Origin: Elusimicrobiales bacterium
GTDB lineage: Bacteria > Elusimicrobiota > Elusimicrobia > Elusimicrobiales > UBA9959
Direction: 5' to 3'
Length of the DNA: 32,676 bases
Assembly: GCA_023701245.1 (NCBI GenBank)
Contig: JAMPXK010000025.1
Span: 1-32,676, forward strand
How positions within the stretch are numbered: position 1 is the stretch's first letter; each line of letters opens with the position of its first letter. The notes under the pieces are model-generated. The model saw nothing but the letters and a program-made list of their open reading frames with translations. It was not told where the DNA came from and searched no databases. The translations under genes and the position numbers were made by a program. Shown one piece after another: positions 8,007 to 16,145 of the stretch.

Positions 8007-9677
8007 ATGGATAACAAAGACGGGAAAAAGAAAGAGTCTATAGACGAAATACTCTCCGACCTTAACGGCCTCCTCAATAAGATGCCTTCCATCCTGGACG
8101 GGATCAAGATGCCGGAGATGAAGCCTGTAGAGTTCTCCGCCGCGCCCGAGGAGAAGAAGCCGGAACCCAAGACCCCGCAGCTGCCGCCGGACGCCGACAA
8201 GACGGTGGTGCTGGAGGCGTTCTCCGGCCTGCCGGAAGGCGCCGCCTCCCCCGAACCCGCTCCCGCCGCTGACTCCGCTGATAAAACGCTGATAATAGAG
8301 AATTTTTCTCCCGCGCCCGAAGGTGGGCAGCTCCCGGAGGAGGAAAAACTGGTCCCTCAGAGCCTCGGGGATTTCATGTTCGGGGAAGACGAACAGCTGT
8401 CGCCGGCCGCAGGGGCGGCCCCTGAAGCGGCAGCCGCCTCCAAGGAAGAACCGATCTCTCTTCCGGAGTTCCAGGCGCCGGAGCCGGAGGTCCGCCCGGC
8501 CGCAGTTTCGCAGGACGCCAGCCAGTTCGAAAGCACCAGGGACTTCGGCGGCATTCCGGACATAGACGCGCTGATACAGTTATCGGACGGGGGGGCGCCC
8601 AAGCCGGCCCCCGCGCCCGCGCCCGCAGCCGAAGCGCAGGCCCAGGCTCCGGCCGCGGCTCCGGAACCGTCCCTGGACGAACTCGCCGAGTTTGAAAAGC
8701 AGCTGGAAGCGGCGGCGCCGCGGGGAGAAGCGATGGACAGCAAGCCCGAAGAAGAGAAGCCGGAGGTTCAGCCCGCCCGGGAGCCCGAGCTGGTGATAGA
8801 ACCTTCCGCCAAACCCGGTCTGGATTTCGAGAGCCTTACCATAGAACCGGAAGGCCAGCCCGCCGCGGCCGAAGGGACGCCTGAACCCGAAGCGGCCGTT
8901 CCCGCGCAGGGGATAGAGCTGGAGCCGGCCATCCAGGCCGCCGCAGAACCGGCGGCGGAAGCCGCCGAAACCCTGCAGCTGGAACCCGCGCCCAAGTTCG
9001 GCGCTTCCCCTGCCGAGGCAGAAACCCTGCAGTTGGAGCCTTCCCTCGGCGCCGCGGCCCAGCCGCAGCCGGCGGCCGAAGGCCAGGAACAGACTTTAAC
9101 CGTAGGCCAGCCCGATAACGGGTTGGTCATGGAATCCGCCAGCGCCGGCCTTTCCGCCGCGGCCCAGCCTTCCGGCGACCAGACCCTGGTGGTCCCGCCT
9201 CCTTCGGGGGACGAGGATAAGACCGTGATCTTCGAGGCCGGGGCGGCTCCCGGGATAACCTCCCGTTCGCAGGCCGGGGACCTTGCGGGCCTGGCCGAAC
9301 GTTCCGTCCCCGAGGGCATACCGGCGGAACGCACGCGCGCCATTGCGTTCCTCTACGCCCCGGAAGACAAGGCCCTTTGCGCTACCGTGCTTTCGGAACT
9401 GGACGCTATCTGCCTTAAGTCCCCTCAGACCCCCATGTTCATCAAGCGGGCGTCCGTAAAGGAATGCGACCCGGAGGTGAACGCCAACTACGTGCTGCAG
9501 AGCGTTACCGACTCCGGAGCGCAGGGTATGGTCTGCGTGGGTTCCATACCCCAGGAGAAGATCTACGAAATGGAGAACGCCTTCACTTCTTCCGGCGGCT
9601 TCTTCCGTCACTACGACTCCGCCGCGTTCACGCATTCCGCCGCCCTTGACCTGGTGATGGACCTGATACTTCGGTAA
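8007..9677 (+). CDS. Acidic Ala/Pro/Glu-rich protein with repeated D/E-x-T-L/V motifs and an alpha/beta C-terminal domain
   Basis: I do not recognise a family for this 556-residue protein. Residues 1-40 look helical (SIDEILSDLNGLLNKM). Residues 41-435 are acidic, low-complexity and rich in Ala, Pro and Glu. Inside this region are recurring short motifs: DKTVVLE (64), DKTLIIE (92), ETLQLEP (321 and 339), QTLTV (362), QTLVV (392) and DKTVIFE (404), plus weaker forms such as SLTIEPE and GIELEPA. Residues 440-556 alternate hydrophobic strands and helices (RAIAFLYAPED, GAQGMVCVGSI, ALDLVMDLILR) and look like a folded alpha/beta domain. No signal peptide or membrane segment is visible, so it is probably cytoplasmic. 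It lies 5 bases before the DnaA-like gene and has its own promoter. A scaffold or phospho-docking role is inference. Confidence 0.85.
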   Translation: MDNKDGKKKESIDEILSDLNGLLNKMPSILDGIKMPEMKPVEFSAAPEEKKPEPKTPQLPPDADKTVVLEAFSGLPEGAASPEPAPAADSADKTLIIENFSPAPEGGQLPEEEKLVPQSLGDFMFGEDEQLSPAAGAAPEAAAASKEEPISLPEFQAPEPEVRPAAVSQDASQFESTRDFGGIPDIDALIQLSDGGAPKPAPAPAPAAEAQAQAPAAAPEPSLDELAEFEKQLEAAAPRGEAMDSKPEEEKPEVQPAREPELVIEPSAKPGLDFESLTIEPEGQPAAAEGTPEPEAAVPAQGIELEPAIQAAAEPAAEAAETLQLEPAPKFGASPAEAETLQLEPSLGAAAQPQPAAEGQEQTLTVGQPDNGLVMESASAGLSAAAQPSGDQTLVVPPPSGDEDKTVIFEAGAAPGITSRSQAGDLAGLAERSVPEGIPAERTRAIAFLYAPEDKALCATVLSELDAICLKSPQTPMFIKRASVKECDPEVNANYVLQSVTDSGAQGMVCVGSIPQEKIYEMENAFTSSGGFFRHYDSAAFTHSAALDLVMDLILR

Positions 9678-9682
9678 ACACT

Positions 9683-11494
9683 ATGATAAAAAAGTGGGAC
9701 GTGGCGCCGGCGCCTAACGAAAAGAATCCCGGCAGGCATAAACTGAGGATCAAAGGGGAGATGAAGGACATCTTCCTGATAGTCAAGAACCTCGGCAGCC
9801 TCTGTTCCCGCCCGGAGAAGACTTCCGGGGATTTCGATTTCATAATTTACCTGTCCAAGCTGGAAATGGACACGATGAAGAAGCTGAAGTCGGTGGCGGA
9901 GGAACTTAGTTCCCCGGCCGCGGTGGAAGCCGATTCTTTCGGGGACGAGCCGGCGCCTTTCGACGCGCCCAGGCCTAAACTCAAGACCGAGCCGCAGCCC
10001 GCGCCCAAGGCCCAGCCCCAGCAGGCCTCCGCCGCCCCGGCGGAGCAGCCCAGGCCGGCCCCCGCGCTTGGACCAGCGCCTGCTCCCGCACCCGCGCCTG
10101 CGCCGCAGCCCGCGCCCGCCCCTGCCCCGGAGCAGAGGCCTGCCATGTCCCCCGCGCCGCAGCAGCCGCCGCTTATCCCTTCCGCCCGGCCTTCAGACAT
10201 GGGGCTGCCGTCGCAGACCATGCGCAGGAAGGCGGAGCCGGTACCCGCCGCCGCTTCCCCGGCCGTCAGCACGCCCCAGCCTACCATCTCTTCCAGGATC
10301 AAGGCCAAGTGGTCCATGGAGCTGCCGCTGATCCCCACGTACAGTTTCCAGACCCTGATAGCCGGGTCCCACAACCGTTTCGCCCACGCCGCCGCCATGG
10401 CGGTGGTGGAAAACCCCGGGGTCATCTACAACCCGCTGCTGCTGTTCGGCGCTCCCGGCACCGGCAAGACGCATTTCGTCAACGCCATTTCCTACGGGCT
10501 GTCCGCGTCCATAGGCCAGAGCAATATCTTCGTTACCGACGGCATAAAGCTGTCCAAGGGGATAGAACTGGCCATCAAGGAAAATTCCATCTCGTGGCTG
10601 GAGGACCTGCTGGCCAAGGTCAAGGTCCTCATCATCGACGACGTCCACCTGCTGATGGTCTCCGACACCAACAAGAAGTACCTTTCCAAGTGGCTTAACG
10701 ACTTCGTGGCGCAGAACAAGCAGATCGTGGTCACTTCCGTGTTCCCGCCCAAGTCCCTCTCCGGCCTGGAGGACGCGGTGGGCTTCCAGTTCACCCAGGG
10801 CTGGATGGTGGACCTTAAGATGCCTAATGCCCAGGCCTATAAGTCCATAATCTCGCAGCTGCTCCAGGGGCTGGATATCAAACTTTCCGAAGAGGAGATC
10901 ACCAACATCTTCGCCGCCGGCCTGATGCCGTTCGGCGAGGCGGTAAAGTCCCTGGAGGACATGCGCAAGCTGGAGAAGTTCCTGGTGAATTCCTCCAATA
11001 ATCTGACCCATTCCCAACTGCTGGACATGCTGCTGGGCCTGAGCGAAGCGGCGGACCCTTCCCCGCTCTCCGACGACGAGGCCCGGTCGGCGTCGGCCTG
11101 GCAGCCGTCCGGCAAGGATGCCTGGTTCAAATGGGGCCTTTTCTATCCCAAGGGCATGCGCCGGGAAGCGGAGTTCGCCCTTTATTCCGTCAATCAGAGG
11201 GCCAAGGAACTGGGGCTCAATACCACCTGGAGCCAGGTGTTCACCGAAGAGTATAATTCGGACGAACTTTACGGGATCCCCTTCCATATCGGCAACGTGG
11301 CCACGGAGCGCGGCATCAACGGCGCCATCGTCCTGGGCCCTCAGCCTACTTCGGCGCTCGGCGCGCAGGAGGCGGAGTTCCGCCACATTACTTTCAAGAT
11401 ACTCGACAGTTTCCTGGTGAAGGGCGCCTGGCTGCCCATGGGCCGGCTCAAATCCAAGTCGGCCTACGCCAAGATACTCATGGACCTGGTGTGA
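9683..11494 (+). CDS. DnaA-like AAA+ ATPase without DNA-binding domain
   Basis: The 603-residue protein has an unrecognised N-terminal domain (1-75), a long Pro/Ala/Gln linker (about 80-205), a DnaA-type AAA+ domain (about 215-440) and an alpha/beta C-terminal domain (about 480-603). The AAA+ part is clearly DnaA-like: YSFQTLIAGSHNRFAHAAA, ENPGVIYNPLLLFG, Walker A GAPGTGKT at 256-263, Walker B VLIIDD at 315-320 and sensor 1 VVTS at 349-352. Where DnaA has its arginine-finger motif (RLxSRF) this protein reads AVGFQFTQG, with no Arg. The DnaA box-binding helix-turn-helix domain is absent and replaced. It is therefore not the replication initiator. It lies between the acidic protein and the histidine kinase with gaps of 5 and 3 bases. 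Function unknown; an ATP-dependent switch or scaffold is plausible. Confidence 0.88.
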   Translation: MIKKWDVAPAPNEKNPGRHKLRIKGEMKDIFLIVKNLGSLCSRPEKTSGDFDFIIYLSKLEMDTMKKLKSVAEELSSPAAVEADSFGDEPAPFDAPRPKLKTEPQPAPKAQPQQASAAPAEQPRPAPALGPAPAPAPAPAPQPAPAPAPEQRPAMSPAPQQPPLIPSARPSDMGLPSQTMRRKAEPVPAAASPAVSTPQPTISSRIKAKWSMELPLIPTYSFQTLIAGSHNRFAHAAAMAVVENPGVIYNPLLLFGAPGTGKTHFVNAISYGLSASIGQSNIFVTDGIKLSKGIELAIKENSISWLEDLLAKVKVLIIDDVHLLMVSDTNKKYLSKWLNDFVAQNKQIVVTSVFPPKSLSGLEDAVGFQFTQGWMVDLKMPNAQAYKSIISQLLQGLDIKLSEEEITNIFAAGLMPFGEAVKSLEDMRKLEKFLVNSSNNLTHSQLLDMLLGLSEAADPSPLSDDEARSASAWQPSGKDAWFKWGLFYPKGMRREAEFALYSVNQRAKELGLNTTWSQVFTEEYNSDELYGIPFHIGNVATERGINGAIVLGPQPTSALGAQEAEFRHITFKILDSFLVKGAWLPMGRLKSKSAYAKILMDLV

Positions 11495-11497
11495 AGA

Positions 11498-13426
11498 ATG
11501 CTTAACGAATTGATAGGGGCCGGCGCCCTGGGCGCCGCTGGCGCCTTCGGCGCTTACTGGTACCTGAAGTTCAGGTCCGTGCTGCCCATTGAGACCCGCC
11601 TGCGCGCCGCGCAGCGTGCCTTTACGGATTTTACGGCCTTCACCAGGGAGACCATGGAACGGGCCTACGCCCCGGAGCAGCCGGAGCATTACGGCGATAT
11701 CACCAACTACTACCTCATAAAACTCCACAAGGTTTTCCCGGACAGTTCCATGCTGGTCTTCGAAAAAGGGCCGGGGCAGTGGAAACTGGTCAACTACCTG
11801 AAGCATTTCAAGGTGGAACCCAAGCTGCTGACGGCCTACAAGTGGAGCGCCTTCGACCGCAGTTCTTCCGAGGGGGAACTGCTGCGGTTCGACGATTTCA
11901 AGGCCGGGGATTACCAGGGCGTGGAGGAACTTTTCTCCGTTTTCGATATCAGGTCCGTGCTGATGTGTCCTTTCCGCCCGGCGGGCGGGGCGGCGGAACG
12001 CCTGGTGGTCTTCGGGGCGCCAACCCCGGCCTCCTTCGACTCGGCGCAGCCTTACCTGCGCTTCGTGACGTCCCAACTGTCCTCCATCTCCAAGGTTTCC
12101 GACAAGGTCTTCACGCTCAGGAAGGAGACGGAGCATTTGAAGAGCGAGGTCAGCGCCGTGGTCAAGGAACTGGACGTGGCGGGATCGCGCCTGATACAGC
12201 GGGCCCGCGAACGCAAGGCCCTTTACGAAGTGGTCACCAAGGCCGCCGGGCCCGGCCAGGACGCCCAGAACGGCTGTTCCGCCATTCTCAATATAGTCGC
12301 CAAGATGGTGGAGGCCGATGTGGTGGCCTGCCTGCTCTTCGACGAGGCCAAGGGAGAGCTGGTGGTCAGCCCCGGCTCCTACGGCATTCCGGATTCCGAG
12401 CGGATGTGCTACAGCATCCCCGTCAGCAACCATTCTTCCGCCTCCGTGCGCACTTTCCTCAGCCGCAAGCCGTTCATCACGGCCGACGCGCAGAACGACC
12501 CGGACGTGCTGGCCCGCTACGCCAAGCTCTGGGAGATCCATTCCCTGATGATCGTGCCCATCTCCCTTCACGACCGCATCATAGGCGTCATGCGGGTGGG
12601 CAGCCGGCGCAAGGACTTCTTCACCCCGGACCAGCTGGAGTTCCTCTCCATCATAGCCGACGAACTGGCCATCATCATAGAGATGTTCACCCTCTACGAG
12701 AACCTTTCCCGGACCGCGCAGGAACTGGCCCAGCTCAACAAGATAAAGGACGAGTTCCTCTCCACGGTCAGCCATGAGCTCAAGACGCCGCTTACCACCA
12801 TAAAGGGGTTCGTCTCGGTCATCCTGAGCGGAGAAGTGGGCCCCCTTAACGAACAGCAGACCAATTTCCTCACGGTCACGGACCAGTCCGTGAACCGCCT
12901 GACCCACCTCATCTCCAACCTCCTGGACCTTTCCCGGCTTAACGGCAAAGTGGAGATGGAGTTCCACCGGGTGGACCTCGGGGAGCTTGTGCGGTCTTCC
13001 GTTTCCACCATGCTCCTGAAGGCCAGGGAAAGCAACGTGACCTTGTCCAACGCCGTTTCAAAGAACCTGCCGCACGTAAAGGCGGACACCCGCTGGATAG
13101 GCCAGGTCATAGACAACCTCCTCATCAACGCCATCAAATATTCCGGCGCCGGCGCCAAGGTTAACGTTGTGGGGACCGATAAGGGCGAGGCCGTGGTGAT
13201 CTGCGTGGAGGATAACGGCCCGGGCATCCCGCCCGAAGAGCAGAAGCGCGTTTTCGATAAATTCTACCGCGGCAAAGCCAGCGCTACCCAGGTCCCGGGC
13301 ACCGGCCTGGGGCTGGCTATTTCCAAGTCGGTGGTTGAAAAGCACGGCGGCAAGATCTGGGTGGAGTCCAAGCCCGGGCACGGGGCAAAATTCTTTTTCG
13401 CGCTGCCGGTAGCTAAGACTAACTAG
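11498..13426 (+). CDS. GAF-domain sensor histidine kinase
   Basis: The 642-residue protein has one hydrophobic N-terminal segment (about 5-25), a degenerate GAF-like region (about 60-200), a coiled-coil stretch (200-240), a clear GAF domain (about 240-400), the HisKA dimerisation domain with phospho-acceptor H426 (STVSHELKTPL), and a HATPase domain with the N box (DNLLINAIKYS), G1 (DNGPGIP), F box (VFDKFYRG) and G2 (GTGLGLAI). All catalytic motifs look intact. The single N-terminal segment may anchor it to the membrane with both sensory regions in the cytoplasm. No response regulator is adjacent in the operon; the single-domain regulator at 5650-6099 is a possible partner. It begins 3 bases after the DnaA-like gene. 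Confidence 0.94.
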   Translation: MLNELIGAGALGAAGAFGAYWYLKFRSVLPIETRLRAAQRAFTDFTAFTRETMERAYAPEQPEHYGDITNYYLIKLHKVFPDSSMLVFEKGPGQWKLVNYLKHFKVEPKLLTAYKWSAFDRSSSEGELLRFDDFKAGDYQGVEELFSVFDIRSVLMCPFRPAGGAAERLVVFGAPTPASFDSAQPYLRFVTSQLSSISKVSDKVFTLRKETEHLKSEVSAVVKELDVAGSRLIQRARERKALYEVVTKAAGPGQDAQNGCSAILNIVAKMVEADVVACLLFDEAKGELVVSPGSYGIPDSERMCYSIPVSNHSSASVRTFLSRKPFITADAQNDPDVLARYAKLWEIHSLMIVPISLHDRIIGVMRVGSRRKDFFTPDQLEFLSIIADELAIIIEMFTLYENLSRTAQELAQLNKIKDEFLSTVSHELKTPLTTIKGFVSVILSGEVGPLNEQQTNFLTVTDQSVNRLTHLISNLLDLSRLNGKVEMEFHRVDLGELVRSSVSTMLLKARESNVTLSNAVSKNLPHVKADTRWIGQVIDNLLINAIKYSGAGAKVNVVGTDKGEAVVICVEDNGPGIPPEEQKRVFDKFYRGKASATQVPGTGLGLAISKSVVEKHGGKIWVESKPGHGAKFFFALPVAKTN

Positions 13427-13448
13427 GGCCGCGTCGGCCCCGGGGGAT

Positions 13449-14555
13449 ATGATGAAACCTTTCGTTGCGACCATTCTGGCGTCTTGCGCGTTCCTGCTCG
13501 GGGCCTGTTCCCACGCTCCCGTTCCCGGGTCCTCCAAGGCCCCGCCCGCCCAGCTTTCCGCGGACGGGTCCGCTCCTTTTAACGAAAAAGACCTGGCGGC
13601 TTCCCGCGCGGCGGCCGTGCTGGACGCGCAGCGCAGCGCGGTAAGCCGTGCCGCCGTTCTTTACCTGGACGAGGAGACCCGCGCGGAGAAGTCCTCCGTG
13701 CTGGAGAACTACCTGCTGAAGACCCCCCAGCATTACGTGGCGAAGTATAAGATCGTTTCCGAGGGCCAGGACGGGGCTTTCTACCGGGTGCGGCTCAAGG
13801 CCTGGGTGTACAACGGGCGCATAGCTTCCGAACTGCGCGCCTTGAAACTTTCAGGCGTTTCCGCGGCCGCGCCCAGGGCGGCTTTCGTTCTGCGGGGCGC
13901 GCCGGCTCCGGCTTTCGTTTCCGCTTTCCGCGAGACTTTTGTCCGGCGGTCGGCCGCGGTCATAGAGGACTTTCCTTTCGCCGCCGACGCGGCGCTGGCG
14001 GCAGGACCCGAGGAGAAACTGCTGGAAGCCGCCGCGGTTTCCGGCGCCGACCTTCTCATCTCCGCTTCGGCTTCCGCCGCCGCGGCCGGCGCGGGCCTCA
14101 ATACCGGGTTCTATCCTTCCCGGGCCGACGCCTCCGTCAGGCTTTATGACGCCGTTTCCGGCAAACTGCTGCTGGACTTTTCCGGGCAGGGCAGCGGCAT
14201 AGATTCCACCGAGGCCGGCTCTTTCTCCAAGTCCCTGGCCTCGGCCGGGGAACTGCTGGCGCAGGAGGCGGCGGTAAGGGCCGCCCGGGCCTTCAAGCCC
14301 GAGACCCCGCTGCGGATAAAGTTTTACGGCCTGGAAGGGCTGGAGATAGTGGAGACGCTGCGCGCCCAGCTGCTCAGGCTGGACGCCAGGGGCGTGCGCC
14401 TGGACAGTTTCGACTCGGGGACGGCCGTGTTCCTTGCCGTGCCCCGCAAGCCGGACCCGCAGGAATTCGCCAGTTCCGTGCTGCGCGGCGACGCCCTGGG
14501 CCTGGAAATGGAAGGTACCAGCCCGCAGGAAATAGCCTTTTCCCTGCCGAGGTAA
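13449..14555 (+). CDS. Putative lipoprotein with FlgT/LPP20-like N-terminal domain
   Basis: The 368-residue product opens with a signal peptide ending in the lipobox LGAC (C20), so it is very likely a lipoprotein; a second ATG follows immediately at 13452. A GGGGGA ribosome site precedes the start. Residues about 45-135 show the pattern of FlgT/LPP20-type domains: Ala-rich helix with DAQRSAVSRAAVLYL, then YLLKTPQHYVAKYKIVSEGQDGAFYRVRLKAWVYNG across a line break of motifs. The remaining 230 residues are Ala-rich with no domain that I recognise; residues 230-300 look like a second alpha/beta unit. It starts 22 bases after the kinase gene and 6 bases before the next lipoprotein, so it may be part of either unit. 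Confidence 0.75.
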   Translation: MMKPFVATILASCAFLLGACSHAPVPGSSKAPPAQLSADGSAPFNEKDLAASRAAAVLDAQRSAVSRAAVLYLDEETRAEKSSVLENYLLKTPQHYVAKYKIVSEGQDGAFYRVRLKAWVYNGRIASELRALKLSGVSAAAPRAAFVLRGAPAPAFVSAFRETFVRRSAAVIEDFPFAADAALAAGPEEKLLEAAAVSGADLLISASASAAAAGAGLNTGFYPSRADASVRLYDAVSGKLLLDFSGQGSGIDSTEAGSFSKSLASAGELLAQEAAVRAARAFKPETPLRIKFYGLEGLEIVETLRAQLLRLDARGVRLDSFDSGTAVFLAVPRKPDPQEFASSVLRGDALGLEMEGTSPQEIAFSLPR

Positions 14556-14561
14556 AACTTT

Positions 14562-15170
14562 ATGCCGTTCGCCCGCCGCCTGATCCTGCCCGCCTGCCTG
14601 GCCGCCGCCTGCGCCGGCAAGGCCGCGTACCTGGTGGCGCCGTCCCTGCGAACCGCGGCGGACCCCCGGGTGGCCGTGCTGCCCTTCGACAACCAGAGCA
14701 CCGACGTGGGGGCGGCCGACGTGATGCGCAAGCTGGCCCAGGAGAATTTCGGCCGGCGGGGGTATCCGCCACTGCCCGCGGAAGAAGTCGACGCCAAACT
14801 TTCCGGCCTGGGGATCTCCGAGGGCGGGCAGCTGCCCGGCGTGAAGCCGGCCGACCTGGGCAAGGCCCTCGGCGCGGACCTGCTCTGCTACGGGGACGTT
14901 GAGGATTTCACGTTCCAGAACCTGGGTTTCGTGATACGCAAGTCCGTGGGCCTGAAGATAAAACTGGTGTCGGCCGCCACCGGGGAAACTCTTTACGAGG
15001 GTTCCGGTTCCGGCAAGGACGTGAAATTTTTCATGAACAAGGACGAGGCCCGGGCGGCTTTCGTGGAACAGATGGCGGTTAAGCTGGTGCAGAACATCCT
15101 TAAGACGCCCCTGAAGAAAGAGGCGGAGGCTGCCGCCTGGAAGGCGCTGGACGGCCTGCCCCGCAGGTGA
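14562..15170 (+). CDS. Putative lipoprotein, GNA1162/DUF799-like
   Basis: The 202-residue product has a short signal sequence with possible lipidation at C17 (or C12), so export and anchoring are likely but the exact site is unclear. The mature part resembles the GNA1162/DUF799 lipoproteins, which adopt a TolB- or CsgG-like alpha/beta fold: RVAVLPFDNQSTD at the first strand, GYPPLPAEEVDAKL, GADLLCYGDVEDF and KLVSAATGETLYEGSG. In other bacteria members of this family sit beside CsgG-like lipoproteins, and here a CsgG gene is next, 29 bases downstream. Envelope-associated; specific role unknown. Confidence 0.72.
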   Translation: MPFARRLILPACLAAACAGKAAYLVAPSLRTAADPRVAVLPFDNQSTDVGAADVMRKLAQENFGRRGYPPLPAEEVDAKLSGLGISEGGQLPGVKPADLGKALGADLLCYGDVEDFTFQNLGFVIRKSVGLKIKLVSAATGETLYEGSGSGKDVKFFMNKDEARAAFVEQMAVKLVQNILKTPLKKEAEAAAWKALDGLPRR

Positions 15171-15199
15171 AGATTCGGTAACTATAACGGAGGAAGAAC

Positions 15200-16135
15200 A
15201 TGCATAAACTAAAATTCATAGCCGCGGCCGCTTTGCTGGCCGCCGCCTGCGCGCCGGCCAAGTCCGTAAAACAGCAGCAGGCGCTCAGCGTGGACAAAAC
15301 CGAAAAAGTGGAGTCCAAATATACCGGGCCCAAGCGCCGCATAGGCGTGGTGGAGTTCGAGAATAAATCCGCTTACGGGCAGGGCCGCCTGGGCGGGGCC
15401 GCTTCCGATATCCTGGTGACCGAACTGGTAAAATCCGGCAAGTTCATAGTGGTGGAACGCGACCGCCTTAACAAGGTGATGGAAGAACAGAAGTTCCAGT
15501 CCCAGGGCATGACGGATTCCCAGACGGCGGTGAAGATAGGCCAGGTGATGGGCCTGGAAGCCATTGTGGTGGGGTCCGTGTCCCAGTTCGGCGTGAAAAA
15601 AGAAGGCTCCGATTACCTGCTTACCCAGTCCAAGCGCCAGGTGGCCGACGTGACGGTGGATATCCGCCTGATAGACGTGCAGAGCGGCCAGGTGATACTG
15701 GCCGATTCCGGCAAGGGCATGGCCAAGAATACCAAGGCCTCTTTCCTGGGCATGGGCACCAAGGGCGGCTACGACGAAACCCTTGAGGGCGAGGCCCTGC
15801 GCGCCGCGCTGGTGCAGTTCGTCACCAATATCGCCAGCCAGCTCAATAAGAAGCCCTGGTCCTGCATGATAGCGGCCGCCGCCAACGACCAGCTTTACCT
15901 CAACGCCGGTTCCGACTCCGGCGTCAACGAAGGGATGGACCTGGATTGCTACCGCCAGGGCGCGGAAATACGCGACCCCCGGTCCAACCTGGTGATAGGC
16001 CGCGTGGAAGAGTACCTGGGCCGCGCCGAGGTGGAAGGGCCCTGCGGCGATTCCGGCGACTGCGCCAAGGCGCGGATCACCAAGTCTTCCGGCGGTTCTC
16101 CCAAGTCCGGCGACATCTGCCGCCTGGCGAAGTAA
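15200..16135 (+). CDS. CsgG-family putative lipoprotein with FlgT-like C-terminal domain
   Basis: The 311-residue product has a signal sequence with a likely lipidated C17 (LAAAC), then a CsgG/HfaB domain (about 47-215): RIGVVEFENKSAYGQGR, ILVTELVKSGKFIVVERDRLNKVMEEQ, KIGQVMGLEAIVVGSVS and DIRLIDVQSGQVI. CsgG itself forms the outer-membrane secretion pore for curli; related proteins serve other envelope tasks. The C-terminal 85 residues (LYLNAGSDSGVNEGM, SNLVIGRVEEYLGRAEV, GDICRL) resemble the C-terminal domain of FlgT-type proteins and include several cysteines. GGAGG precedes the start. No csgA, csgB, csgE or csgF genes are nearby, so curli export is not supported. Confidence 0.85.
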   Translation: MHKLKFIAAAALLAAACAPAKSVKQQQALSVDKTEKVESKYTGPKRRIGVVEFENKSAYGQGRLGGAASDILVTELVKSGKFIVVERDRLNKVMEEQKFQSQGMTDSQTAVKIGQVMGLEAIVVGSVSQFGVKKEGSDYLLTQSKRQVADVTVDIRLIDVQSGQVILADSGKGMAKNTKASFLGMGTKGGYDETLEGEALRAALVQFVTNIASQLNKKPWSCMIAAAANDQLYLNAGSDSGVNEGMDLDCYRQGAEIRDPRSNLVIGRVEEYLGRAEVEGPCGDSGDCAKARITKSSGGSPKSGDICRLAK

Positions 16136-16145
16136 GAGGTTCTCT

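Noticed and set aside
9683-11494. Annotation as the replication initiator DnaA, with an origin nearby
   Set aside because: The DNA-binding domain and arginine finger are missing, dnaN is not adjacent, and no cluster of DnaA boxes was noticed.
10193-12967. A 924-codon open frame on the minus strand opposite the DnaA-like and kinase genes
   Set aside because: It is antisense to two well-supported genes, shows no domain motif, is rich in His/Gly/Val as expected from reading GC-rich codons backwards, and has no ribosome site.
15200-16135. A curli export locus
   Set aside because: Only a CsgG-like gene is present; no curli subunit or CsgE/CsgF gene is in the window.
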